This document shows positions 7,194 to 15,700 of a stretch of 17,181 nucleotides of DNA, piece by piece (positions within the stretch are counted from its first letter, which is position 1; every line of letters begins with the position of its first letter). The stretch spans positions 45,819-62,999 of the forward strand of contig DHLW01000053.1 in assembly GCA_002405485.1 (NCBI GenBank). Direction: 5' to 3'. The stretch is from Phycisphaerales bacterium UBA4658. Lineage in GTDB: Bacteria > Planctomycetota > Phycisphaerae > Phycisphaerales > UBA1924. Both the position numbers and the translations under genes were made by a program. Below the pieces are notes generated by a model, which did not search any database, was not told the DNA's origin, and saw only the letters and a program-made list of their open reading frames with translations.

Positions 7194-7406
7194 GGACGGA
7201 TGGTACCGAACGTCCGCCGACACCCGCGGGCGGGCCGCGATCAGGGGAATCGATCAGATCTGACGCCCCGATGGTCGTTGCCATCGCTCCAGACCGCACA
7301 GGCGTCGACTTGGCGTCGCATGACCGGGTGTTTTTGCGATCAATCGCGCGGTTCCGAGGAGCAACGACCCGACGACCCGATTTCCTGGTGTATTTTTTGC
7401 AAAGCC

Positions 7407-9074
7407 GTGCGAACACCCACCGACCCGAATCCGAACTTCCGGACTTTGCCCCTGCGAGCGGGCACCCCCGTGCTTTTGGCGGGGCTGGCCGCGATGTGGA
7501 CGTGCTCTGCCGCCGATGCCCAGTTGACCGCGCGTGAAGTGCTCGTCGTGTATGACTCGCGAATTCCCGAGTCGCGCGACGTCGCGGAGTACTACGCGGG
7601 GAGCGCGAAAGTTCCCGGGGGCGCGGGCGGGCTGAGCGGCGTGCGACCGCTGGTGAACGTGGTGGATCTGTCCACGCTGCCGGTCACCGGCGGCGGGGTC
7701 GCGGGGGTGTTTCCCGCCGCGGGCACGATCGACTATCCAACCTTTGCCTCGCGCTTCCGCGACCCGCTGCGGGCTCACCTCTGGAACACGCAGCTCGCCA
7801 GGCGCGTTCGCTGCATCGTGCTCACCAAGGGCATTCCGCACCGCATCCAGAGTCTGGACACCGCCAACCTGAACCTCGGCGACAACCCGGGATCGATCAA
7901 CAGCTACATCAGCGCTGGTCGGCTTGGGAACCTGAACTACACGGCGGTGGACTCGGAGCTCACGCTGCTCATGCAGACGCTCAACGCCGGCGAGGCCGGG
8001 CTGAACGCCGACAGTCGAGCCGACGGTCTCATCGCCAACCCGTTCTTCCGGTCCGCAACCTCGATCCGCGGGTATGACACGCGGTTCATCTCGTCGGCGA
8101 AGACGTTCGTGCTCCCGGGTGGCGGCAACAACGGGTTTCTCTGGCTGAATCAAACAAACCCCGCGCTGCAGTCGACGCTCACGGCGGGAGACATCTATCT
8201 CGTGGCACGCCTCGACGGCAACACCGTCGCCGACGTGCGGGCGATGATCGATCGAGCCCAGAACCTGAACTTCCCCGTCTCGACGGCACGGCTGGTCTTT
8301 GATTCCGACGGACGCACCTTCGATGGCACGGGCGGGTTTCCGCCGCTGGATGTCGGACCGGATTACGCGCTCTCGGTCGCGGCGTTGCAGGCCGACGGGC
8401 GATTCCCAAACGCAAACATCGTGAACGACGCGCTCGGGACATTCGCGAACTTCTTCGCCGGCCCGCTCGTGAGCTTTGCCACCCAGCCCGGCGGGCCGCC
8501 GATGATCCTCCAGCAGCCGGTGCTGCTGCTGGCGAGCTTCGGCGCCAACCACGGCGGGGTCGACGCCACCACGGCGCGAACGACCTACGCCACGAGCTTC
8601 AACTATCTGCCCGGAGCGATCTTCAACTCCATCGAGAGTTACAACGGCCGATCGTTCAACGGCATCGGCGGCAACCCGTTCGTCGCGCAGCAGCAGATCG
8701 CCGACGCCCTTGCCGCCGGGGCCACCTTCGCGATCGGCAACGTGTGGGAGCCGTTCAGTCTTTCCGTGCCCGACAATGAGCAGCTCGTGAACACATTCCT
8801 GCTGGGCAACATGACCTGGGTCGAGGCCGCGTATGCCGCGCTGCCGGCGTTGAGCTGGCAGCAGATCGTCGTGGGTGATCCACTGGCGACGCCAAGGCGG
8901 GATCGCGAAGACCTCACGGGCGACGGCCGCGTGAACATCGATGATCTCTATGCCTGGCAGGCCAGCCCGGTCGACCTGAACAACAGCGGCGTGGCCGACG
9001 GCGACGACCTGCTGCTGCTCGAAGCAAGCGTGCGCGGGTACGAGCACGCGACCATGAAGAACGCGCAGCGCTAG
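7407..9074 (+). CDS. TIGR03790 family secreted protein with C-terminal dockerin-like module
   Basis: The 555-residue product begins with an Arg-containing segment and a hydrophobic stretch ending CSAADAQ (about residue 39), a plausible signal peptide. The body matches the TIGR03790 family of unknown function: VLVVYDSRIPESRDVAEYY near the mature N-terminus, VDSELTLLMQ in the middle, LPGAIFNSIESY, GATFAIGNVWEPF, and ALSWQQIVVGDPLATP. The last 55 residues hold two EF-hand-like loops, DLTGDGRVNIDD (about 502-513) and DLNNSGVADGDD (about 523-534), the layout of a type I dockerin. In planctomycetes such modules are common on secreted proteins and need not imply a cellulosome. The start is uncertain: GTG 7407 and TTG 7446 both give good signal peptides, while ATG 7320 would add an unlikely Cys-rich leader. 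No clear Shine-Dalgarno is seen. Confidence 0.85.
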   Translation: MRTPTDPNPNFRTLPLRAGTPVLLAGLAAMWTCSAADAQLTAREVLVVYDSRIPESRDVAEYYAGSAKVPGGAGGLSGVRPLVNVVDLSTLPVTGGGVAGVFPAAGTIDYPTFASRFRDPLRAHLWNTQLARRVRCIVLTKGIPHRIQSLDTANLNLGDNPGSINSYISAGRLGNLNYTAVDSELTLLMQTLNAGEAGLNADSRADGLIANPFFRSATSIRGYDTRFISSAKTFVLPGGGNNGFLWLNQTNPALQSTLTAGDIYLVARLDGNTVADVRAMIDRAQNLNFPVSTARLVFDSDGRTFDGTGGFPPLDVGPDYALSVAALQADGRFPNANIVNDALGTFANFFAGPLVSFATQPGGPPMILQQPVLLLASFGANHGGVDATTARTTYATSFNYLPGAIFNSIESYNGRSFNGIGGNPFVAQQQIADALAAGATFAIGNVWEPFSLSVPDNEQLVNTFLLGNMTWVEAAYAALPALSWQQIVVGDPLATPRRDREDLTGDGRVNIDDLYAWQASPVDLNNSGVADGDDLLLLEASVRGYEHATMKNAQR

Positions 9075-9109
9075 ACCGCCCCGGCCGCTCGGCCAAGTCG
9101 CCCGCGTTC

Positions 9110-9123
9110 AACGCCCGGGCGTT
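9110..9123. repeat. 14-bp perfect palindrome between convergent genes
   Basis: AACGCCCGGGCGTT reads the same on both strands and lies in the 95-bp gap between the converging TIGR03790 and HTH-membrane protein genes. It could form a stem in either transcript and act as a weak bidirectional terminator, but it has no loop of its own and no T-tract follows on either strand. Its function is unproven. Confidence 0.3.
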
Positions 9124-9169
9124 CATCAGGCGCGAACGGCCCAGGGGTTCACCGGAACTGTCGATCGGC

Positions 9170-10024
9170 TTACGAGCGGCGGAGCAGCACCCAGCCGATG
9201 CCGGCCGAGATGAACGTGATGCCCGCGAGCGCGCCGACCAGAATGAACGGGTTGCCGCCCACGAGCGCGACCAGTGGGTTGCCCGCGCCCATGAGGCCGA
9301 GCAACACGGCGACCAGTGTGATCACGCACGTCAGCACGCCGCCCAGCGCAAACCCGGCTCCCATGCCCGATCCGGGCCCGTCGTAGGGCTCGGCGGCGAC
9401 CATGCCGACGCCGACCATGCCGCCCGCGGCGGCCATCGCGCCGACGTCGCTCGGGGCGGCGGTGGACTCGAACAGACCACTGGAGCCCTGCGTCTCGCCG
9501 ATCGTGCCGTCCTCGTCCTTCTTGTACACGTCCTCGAGCAGGTCGGCGCCGAGGGAGGTGTCGTCGGCCTCGCGTGTCAGATCGAGCAGGCCGGAGCCGG
9601 AGCCGACGCTCTCGAGGGTGAGCTCGTCGCCGCCGCCGCGGGTCTCGCTGATCCGCGTGACGGCGGAGGGGTCGCCCTCTTCGGTGCTCTCAGTATCAAA
9701 GATCGAGATGCCCGAGCGCTCCTTGGGGTTGGGCTCATCGAGCTCGATCCCGCCCGAGCCGCTCTTGGATCCGCCCCGGCCTGCGCCGCCGGAATCCTCC
9801 AGCGAGAGTCCGATGCTGCTGCCGGCATTGTCGGCCAGGGGGATGAACCCGCTGTCGCCCTTGCCCCCGCCGGCGAGCAGATCCACCTGCTCACGCTTGA
9901 ACATGAGCTTGTCGCGATCGCGGAACTCCTGGAGCTGCCCGGAGGAGGCCATCTGGCGCACCTCGTCCTCGGACTTGTTCAGCCGCTGCGCGGCCTCCTC
10001 CAGCGAGTAGAACATCTTGGCCAT
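9170..10024 (-). CDS. Membrane-anchored protein with N-terminal excisionase/MerR-like HTH domain
   Basis: The 284-residue product has three parts. Residues 1-50 form an excisionase/MerR-like helix-turn-helix (FYSLEEAAQRLNKSEDEVRQ, then GQLQEFRDRDKLMFKREQVD). Residues about 51-220 are low-complexity, rich in Gly, Ser, Asp and Glu, and include the motif LDLTREADDTSLGADLLEDV (147-166), which I recognise as recurring in planctomycete proteins with this domain. Residues about 223-245 and 260-281 are two hydrophobic segments ending in LLRRS. The HTH should therefore be held at the inner face of the cytoplasmic membrane by a long flexible linker. A target cannot be named. AGGAG (complement of 10033-10037) lies 8 nt before the ATG, a clear ribosome-binding site. 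The gene converges with TIGR03790 and diverges from atpG. Confidence 0.8.
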   Translation of the reverse strand: MAKMFYSLEEAAQRLNKSEDEVRQMASSGQLQEFRDRDKLMFKREQVDLLAGGGKGDSGFIPLADNAGSSIGLSLEDSGGAGRGGSKSGSGGIELDEPNPKERSGISIFDTESTEEGDPSAVTRISETRGGGDELTLESVGSGSGLLDLTREADDTSLGADLLEDVYKKDEDGTIGETQGSSGLFESTAAPSDVGAMAAAGGMVGVGMVAAEPYDGPGSGMGAGFALGGVLTCVITLVAVLLGLMGAGNPLVALVGGNPFILVGALAGITFISAGIGWVLLRRS

Positions 10025-10027
10025 GAT

Positions 10028-10046
10028 GCAAGCTCCTGCAAGCTCC
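10028..10046 (-). repeat. Duplicated ribosome-binding-site repeat before the HTH-membrane gene
   Basis: GCAAGCTCC occurs twice (10028-10036 and 10038-10046) separated by one T. On the minus strand this gives two GGAG-containing copies upstream of the ATG at 10024; the proximal one (AGGAG, 10033-10037) has proper Shine-Dalgarno spacing. It looks like a short tandem duplication. Confidence 0.5.
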
Positions 10047-10318
10047 CGAAATCAGCGATGCCCAAGCGAATCCGTGCCGACGAGCGTACGCCCGGCCCGA
10101 TCACCGGACGCCGCCCGAGGAGGGCAGAGCGTAACCGCTCCTGCCAGCGGCGACAAATTGTCCATACGCACGGATTCCGAACGAAGATCCGATGGTCTGG
10201 ACGATCGCCCGGCATTCCCGCTCAGAGGCCGCCAGGCGAACCTGGCAGTCACGGGTCTCCCACGCTCCCTCTCGACCCCTGCCCCCCAGACCCCCGCCGG
10301 ATTGCCCCTTTCCGACCG
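10047..10318. other. Divergent intergenic region between the HTH-membrane gene and atpG
   Basis: With its flanks, the gap between these two divergent genes is 315 bp. It should hold promoters for both, but I find no convincing -35/-10 pair, no RNA gene and no credible small ORF. The right third, from about 10260, becomes strongly C-rich on the plus strand and runs into the quadruplex-capable tract next to atpG. Confidence 0.5.
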
Positions 10319-10339
10319 CCCCCCTACCCTCCCCTCCCC
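10319..10339 (-). other. G-quadruplex-capable tract abutting the atpG start codon
   Basis: On the minus strand these bases read as four G-runs of 4, 4, 3 and 6, separated by loops of 1, 1 and 2 nt, a canonical quadruplex motif with very short loops. The plus strand, and hence the atpG mRNA, carries the complementary C-runs right up to the ATG. Sequence potential is clear; in vivo formation is unknown. Confidence 0.6.
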
Positions 10340-11251
10340 ATGGGCAAGACACGCGAGATCAAGAAGCGCATCAAGGCCGTTGGCAACATCCGCCGCATCA
10401 CCAAGACGATGCAGATGATCGCCACCAGCAAGTTCGCCCGCGCCCAGCAGAAGGCGACGGCGACCAAGCCGTTCACCGAGGGCGTGTTCGATCTCGTCCG
10501 CCAGATCGCTGACAACCTGTCCTCGGGAGGAAGCGGGATCAGCCATCCGCTCATCTCCGGCCCGAGCGAGAAGCCCAAGTCCACGCCGCGTCCCGTCACG
10601 CTCATCATCACCTCCGACCGCGGGCTGTGCGGGCCGTACAACGGCTCGGTGCTGCGGACAGCGATGGCCCATCTGCGCAACCACCCCGGGGCCTCGCCGC
10701 GGGACGGGGGCGAGGTCGAGATCGCAGGGCGCAAGGGTGCGTCGTTCCTGAAGTTCAACGGCATCGCGACGACGCAGCAGCACGCGTTGGGCGACAAGCC
10801 CGAGTATCGCGACATCGAGCGCCTCGCCCAGGTCTTCATGGACCGGTTCATCAAGGGCGAGATCGCCTCGGTGCACGTGGTCTACATGAAGTTCCTCTCC
10901 GTCGGCCGCCAGAAGCCGGAGGTGATGCAGCTCCTCCCGCTGCAGCCCCCCGCGAGCGCGGCCTCGGCCCAGAGCTCCGGCAAGAAGACCGGGGTGGAGT
11001 ATGAGTTCAGCCCCAAGGCCGAGCTCCTGCTGAACACGCTGCTGCCCGCCGCGGTCAAGAGCATGCTGTCTCAGGCCGTGAACGACGCCGTGGTGAGCGA
11101 GCACATCGCCCGCATGGTGGCGATGAAGTCGGCGACGGACAACGCGGGGAAGATGGGCAAGCGCCTCACGCGGCAGTACAACCGCGCCCGCCAGGCCCAG
11201 ATCACCACCGAGCTCACCGAGATCATCTCCGGCGCCGCCGCGCTGGAGTAG
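10340..11251 (+). CDS. atpG: F1Fo ATP synthase gamma subunit
   Basis: The gamma subunit is the central rotor shaft of F1 ATP synthase. The 303-residue product has the family's N-terminal helix (GNIRRITKTMQMIATSKF, about 15-32), the central Rossmann-like region opening with ITSDRGLCGPYNGSV (about 90-104), and the long C-terminal helix (AMKSATDNAGKMGKRL ... LTEIISGAAAL). The length is near the family norm of about 290, with extra Gly/Ser/Pro-rich residues around 62-84 and about 210-230. The ATG at 10340 is supported because the conserved helix begins within a few residues of it, yet the preceding 20 bases are almost all pyrimidine and provide no Shine-Dalgarno. No other ATP synthase gene lies in the window: the neighbours are a divergent HTH-membrane gene and a convergent M16 gene. 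Confidence 0.95.
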   Translation: MGKTREIKKRIKAVGNIRRITKTMQMIATSKFARAQQKATATKPFTEGVFDLVRQIADNLSSGGSGISHPLISGPSEKPKSTPRPVTLIITSDRGLCGPYNGSVLRTAMAHLRNHPGASPRDGGEVEIAGRKGASFLKFNGIATTQQHALGDKPEYRDIERLAQVFMDRFIKGEIASVHVVYMKFLSVGRQKPEVMQLLPLQPPASAASAQSSGKKTGVEYEFSPKAELLLNTLLPAAVKSMLSQAVNDAVVSEHIARMVAMKSATDNAGKMGKRLTRQYNRARQAQITTELTEIISGAAALE

Positions 11252-11288
11252 CTCGATCGGCACCGGAGAGCTGTCTGGCAGCGCTCGA

Positions 11289-12725
11289 CTATTCCGCCGG
11301 CAGGATTGTGACGCGCACCCGCGCATCGGGGATTGCGTAGCGACGCATCGCGTCCCGCAGGGCGTCAGGCGTCAGGGCGGCGTAGTGCGCCGCCGCCGCG
11401 TCGATCTCGTCGGGCTCGAGCCCGAGCGCCGAGCATCGAGCCAGCACGCCCGACCAGTATCGCGAGTCGGAGGCAAACTCCTTGGCCGCCTGCAGCAGCG
11501 GTGCCGCGGCCTCGGCCAGTTCGGCCTCCGCCACCGGCTCGCGCACCATCCGCTCGATCTCCGCGTCCACGATCGCCAGCACGGCCTCGGCGTTTTCGCG
11601 GCTTGCCGGCACGCTCAGCAGGAACGTGCCCACGCCCCTGATCGGCACCGGAGACATCGCGAACGTGCCCTCGTCGCGCCGCATCACCGAGCCCCCGGCC
11701 GCTTCGCGCACCCGCTGCAGCAGCACGCGCCCCGCGACGCGCAGCGTCCGCTGGTCGTCGAGCCGATCCACGTCCGGCGCCACGAATCCGCTGTGGACAG
11801 TTGCACCGGTCCCCGCGCCGGGCAGCGTGCGCACGACGCGAATCGGCTCCACCGCCCGAGCAATGCGCGAGATCCGGACGTCGGCCCCAGGAGCCGGGCG
11901 AGGCCGGCTCGGCAGGGAGCCGATCGCCGAGTCCACGGCCCGAAGCGCAACGCTCAGTGAGACGTCCCCGACGACGGCGATCTCGATCGTCGACGCGTCC
12001 TTGGCTGAGTGCGATCGGATCCATGCCGAGACCTGGTCCGCGGTGACGGCCTGGAGTTGCCGCACGTCCGGCTCGCGCGCACGCGGATCATCGGGCGGGA
12101 AGGGCGACATGAGCGATCGCACCAGCCGCGCGGCGCGTGCCCGCCCATCGCGAGCGTCCTGTCCCATCTCGGCGCTGAGCGCGTCGCGGGCGTCGTTGAG
12201 CACATCCTTGGAGATGCTCGGAGATGCGATCAGCTCGCGCAGCGCGTCGATGCCCACGCCCAGCGACGGCGCGTCGCACACCAGCCGAAGCTGCAGCCCA
12301 TCCACCGGCGCGCCCGCGGCAATCCGGATGTTCGCGCCCGGTGCGGCCCGGCTCGCGGCAATCGGCGCCACGAGCGTCCAGCGATCCAGCACCGCGGCGG
12401 AAAGACGCGACAGCCCCCGAGTCTCGGCGGTCTCCAGCAGTTCGCCCCCGGACATGGCCAGCGTGACCACCACCTGGTCGCGCACACGCTCGATCCGACG
12501 GTGGTGCACCCGCACTCCCGACGCCAGCCAGATCGACGTCACGCCGGTCTGACGCGACGTTTGCATCTCCACCGCGGTGCTCGGCCCGGGGGCGGCGTCC
12601 TGCATCGACGCCGCCGCTGTCGGCAAACCCCACGCGGCAAGCAGGAGCGCACACCCCCCCGCCAGGCGCCCAAGGGCGTGAGGCCGGAACACATTCGCCG
12701 ATCTTCGTTCGCTTCTGCCGTGCAT
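11289..12725 (-). CDS. M16 family peptidase-like protein lacking the zinc-binding HxxEH motif
   Basis: The 478-residue product from the ATG at 12725 has a signal-peptide-like N-terminus (hydrophobic 20-39, ending PTAAAS) and a body resembling the M16 (pitrilysin/processing peptidase) fold: tandem alpha/beta halves, including VVVTLAMSGGELLETAETRG near the start and HSGFVAPDVDRLDDQRTLRV in the second half. Active M16 enzymes carry HxxEH right after the first conserved Gly segment; here the aligned residues are SRLSA (106-110), so no zinc site is present. It is probably a non-catalytic partner or a retired peptidase acting outside the cytoplasm. The frame runs on to 12857, but that would overlap the helicase gene and displace the signal sequence. 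It lies 68 bp after the helicase stop on the same strand. The family assignment rests on fold-level pattern only. Confidence 0.72.
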   Translation of the reverse strand: MHGRSERRSANVFRPHALGRLAGGCALLLAAWGLPTAAASMQDAAPGPSTAVEMQTSRQTGVTSIWLASGVRVHHRRIERVRDQVVVTLAMSGGELLETAETRGLSRLSAAVLDRWTLVAPIAASRAAPGANIRIAAGAPVDGLQLRLVCDAPSLGVGIDALRELIASPSISKDVLNDARDALSAEMGQDARDGRARAARLVRSLMSPFPPDDPRAREPDVRQLQAVTADQVSAWIRSHSAKDASTIEIAVVGDVSLSVALRAVDSAIGSLPSRPRPAPGADVRISRIARAVEPIRVVRTLPGAGTGATVHSGFVAPDVDRLDDQRTLRVAGRVLLQRVREAAGGSVMRRDEGTFAMSPVPIRGVGTFLLSVPASRENAEAVLAIVDAEIERMVREPVAEAELAEAAAPLLQAAKEFASDSRYWSGVLARCSALGLEPDEIDAAAAHYAALTPDALRDAMRRYAIPDARVRVTILPAE

Positions 12726-12793
12726 CAGCCCGTGACCGGGTGTACCCGCGCGGTCGAGCGGTGTTGCACGGATGATGTCCCGGGACGGAACGT

Positions 12794-15700
12794 TCACGCT
12801 GGCCCGAGAATATCGCAGTCGTGGGGCCCACCCCAGTCGCCGCCCTTCCGCGGCCACTGCCCGGAGAGAATCCCGGAAATCGCCCGGTCGATCTGGGCGT
12901 GGATCCTGTCCATTCGCAGCGAGGCCAGATCAATCACCCCACGCTCGCCGGAACTCAGGAGCCAATACTCGGCCCGGCCCTTTGGAAGCTCTCCCGCCGG
13001 GAGCCCCTGATCGCTGGCCAGGGCCATGGCATAGATGCCCATCTGCAGATCGTCGGGCTCCGGCTCCCGCAGCTTCAGCGATGCGTTGCCCGTCTTGTAG
13101 TCGATGATCGCAAACCCGGTCGCGCCGCCCGGGAGCGTGATCTGGTCGATCCGATCGATCTTGGCGTTCAGCGTGTGCTGGCCGTACGCGAAGCTGATCC
13201 AGCGCTCCAGCTCCAGCACGTTCGCGCCGGGGTCGTGCAGACGCTCGTGCAGCGTGTCCATCTGCGACAGCAGTTGCCGGAGCGCAAGCTCATCGGGCAC
13301 GACGCTCTCAGGGAGCGAGGCGTGGAACCCGATCCGGGCGATCTCCCGCAGGCGATCGACCCCCGGCGCGGTCCGGCCGTCCGACTCCGCCGCCCGAACC
13401 TCCTCATAGAACGCCTGCAGGGCCCGGTGGGCCGTTTCGCCGATCGACTGAGCCGCGCTCCCCTTGGAGCCCAGGTCGAGAACGTATCGAACGTAGTAGC
13501 ACCGAGGGCATCGCACGTACTGATCGATGTGCGAGTAGCTCAGCGTGAGCGGGCCGCGCGGCGGAGGCATGTGCACGCCCGGCGCGTCCGCGCCCTGGTC
13601 GTGCGCTTCCAGCGCCTGAGCACGCGCCAGCACGCTCCGAACCCGCTCAAGCACCGCGCCGCCCTGCCGAACCGACCACTCCGGTGCGACTCCCGTCCGC
13701 TCGGCGTGATCGATCGCGGCGAGCATCCGCACCGCTTCGCCGAGGGCGAGGATCGAACCTGTCGGCTCCGCGTCGCCCGATCCCGCGGCGTCGAGCGCCG
13801 CCGCCGCCGACAGCCGCACGTCGCGCCGCGCCGCATCAAACACCTCGCGACGCGCCGGAACGATCCGCATCAGGGCGCGCTCCGCATCCAGCGGCGTCCG
13901 AGAGCCGACCTTCCAGACACCGGCCTCGCCGGCCTGCTGGAGCACGTCGTCGCCCGCGGTGATCCGCAGCACGCCCTTGAGCGTCGAATCGTGCACGATC
14001 TCCTCGAACAGGTGCACCGACTTGCTCCGGCCCTTGTTCTTCTTGGCCATGAGCACCAGTCGGCGCTCCGCCCGCGTGCACGCCACGTAGAAGATCCGCC
14101 GTTCCTCCGCGAGCCGCCGATCCCGATCTGGCACGTCCGTCTGCACGCGCAGCAGCCCGGCCGGCACGTCCGGGTCGTCGTCCTGACCGGTCCGGCCATA
14201 GCCCGAACGCGGCGAGATGTGCGGCACGAACACGGTGTCGAACTCAAGACCCTTGGCACTGTGGGCCGTGATCAGGCGCACGCCATCGGGCAGATCCTCC
14301 TCGTCTTTGTCAGCCCCGTCCACGCGTTCGGCCAGATCCACGTCGCGGAGCTCCCGCTCCCGGTCGCTCAGGTCGTTGAAGTACGCCAGAAACGCCGCGA
14401 GATCACCCGGCGCTTCCAGCCGCACCTGCCGCTCCCTGACAAACCGGAGCAGCGTCACCAGCGCCTGCACGCGTTCGGCCCGTTTGCGGACCCCGACCAG
14501 ATCCGCGTGGGCCGGATCGGTCCGCGTAATGATGAGCTGGATTGCGTCTGCCGCTGGCGCCTGGGCCGTCTCGGCGCGCAGCGCGTCGTGGCGCTCCAGG
14601 AACCGCTTCACGCCCGGCGCATCGGGTGCGGTCCGGGCCAGCCAGTCGGCGAACCCGCCGGGATCGCTCGCGCCCGCCGCCTGCTGCTCGAACCGCGCCT
14701 GGGCGGCCCGATATCGCTGCTGCAGCGGCGCGACCTCTGCCAGCGCGACGCTCATCGGCGGACGCGTCAGCAGGCGGACCGCCGCGTACGCGCTCGTCGG
14801 ATTCACCAGCACGTCCACCCACGCCAGCACGTCCTGCACACCCGGATCATCCAGGGGAGAGTCCGACCGCATCGCCACCGCCGGAATCCCCTCGATCCGA
14901 AGGGTTGCCAGCGTCCGATCCAGGTCCGCGTGCGATCGCCCGATGACGGCGAAGTCGGCCCACTTCTTTCCGGGGTTGCGCTTGCGATCCAGCAGGATCA
15001 TCGCGGCGATGAGTTCCGGATACTGCCGATCGTCGCTCGTCTGCACACACTCGACTTCGAGCGCATCGCCCCCGGCCGGGCGGGCCGCCAAGATCCGCTT
15101 GGCCGCGTCGAACCTGCGAATCGCGCGCGACATGATCGAGTTGGCCGTCTGGATGATCTCCGGCCGGCTGCGATAGTTCTCTTCCAGCCGAACCGTCGTG
15201 TGGCTCGTCCAGATCGACGCGAACCGGGCGAACGCCTGGTCGTCGGCCCCGCGGAACTCGTAGATCGACTGATCATCGTCCCCGACCGCGCACAGGTCGG
15301 GCGCGCCGGTCGCGGGGCAGATCCGCCGAAGCAGTTCGATCTGCGCGACGTTCACGTCCTGGAACTCATCGACGACCACGTGACGGCACTCGTCCCGGAC
15401 GATCGCCGCCGCGTTCGCGCTGGCGTCCAGGATCCGGATCGGCATCGTCACCATGTGGCCGAAGGTCATCCACCCTCGTTCGCGGCAGACGCGCTCGAAA
15501 TGCTCGATCACCCGCACCGTCTGCTCGAACATCTCCAGCCGGGCCCGCTCGCCCCGTATGCCCACATCATCGAGCGTCGCGCCGGTCGCGTCCTGCCCCT
15601 GTGCGAGAGCCGCGCGAACGCGCTCAACGTGCCGGATCGCGTCGTCGGTCGAGATCGCCGAGTCGCCCAGCACGTCCATGACGCGGATCGTCTGCTCCAC

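Noticed and set aside
7254..7263. 10-bp palindrome TCAGATCTGA upstream of the DUF167-mntR pair as an autoregulatory operator
   Set aside because: Too short to stand out from chance, and it does not match the TAGC-N4-GCTA core before the transporter operon.
7320..7406. ATG at 7320 as start of the TIGR03790 gene
   Set aside because: It would place a Cys-rich, non-hydrophobic leader of 29 residues before an otherwise good signal peptide; GTG 7407 or TTG 7446 fits better.
7254..9047. Minus-strand open frame of 597 codons opposite the TIGR03790 gene
   Set aside because: Compositionally biased antisense shadow; the plus strand carries a signal peptide and clear family motifs.
11252..11288. Terminator between the converging atpG and M16 genes
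   Set aside because: Only short imperfect inverted repeats and no T-tract on either strand.
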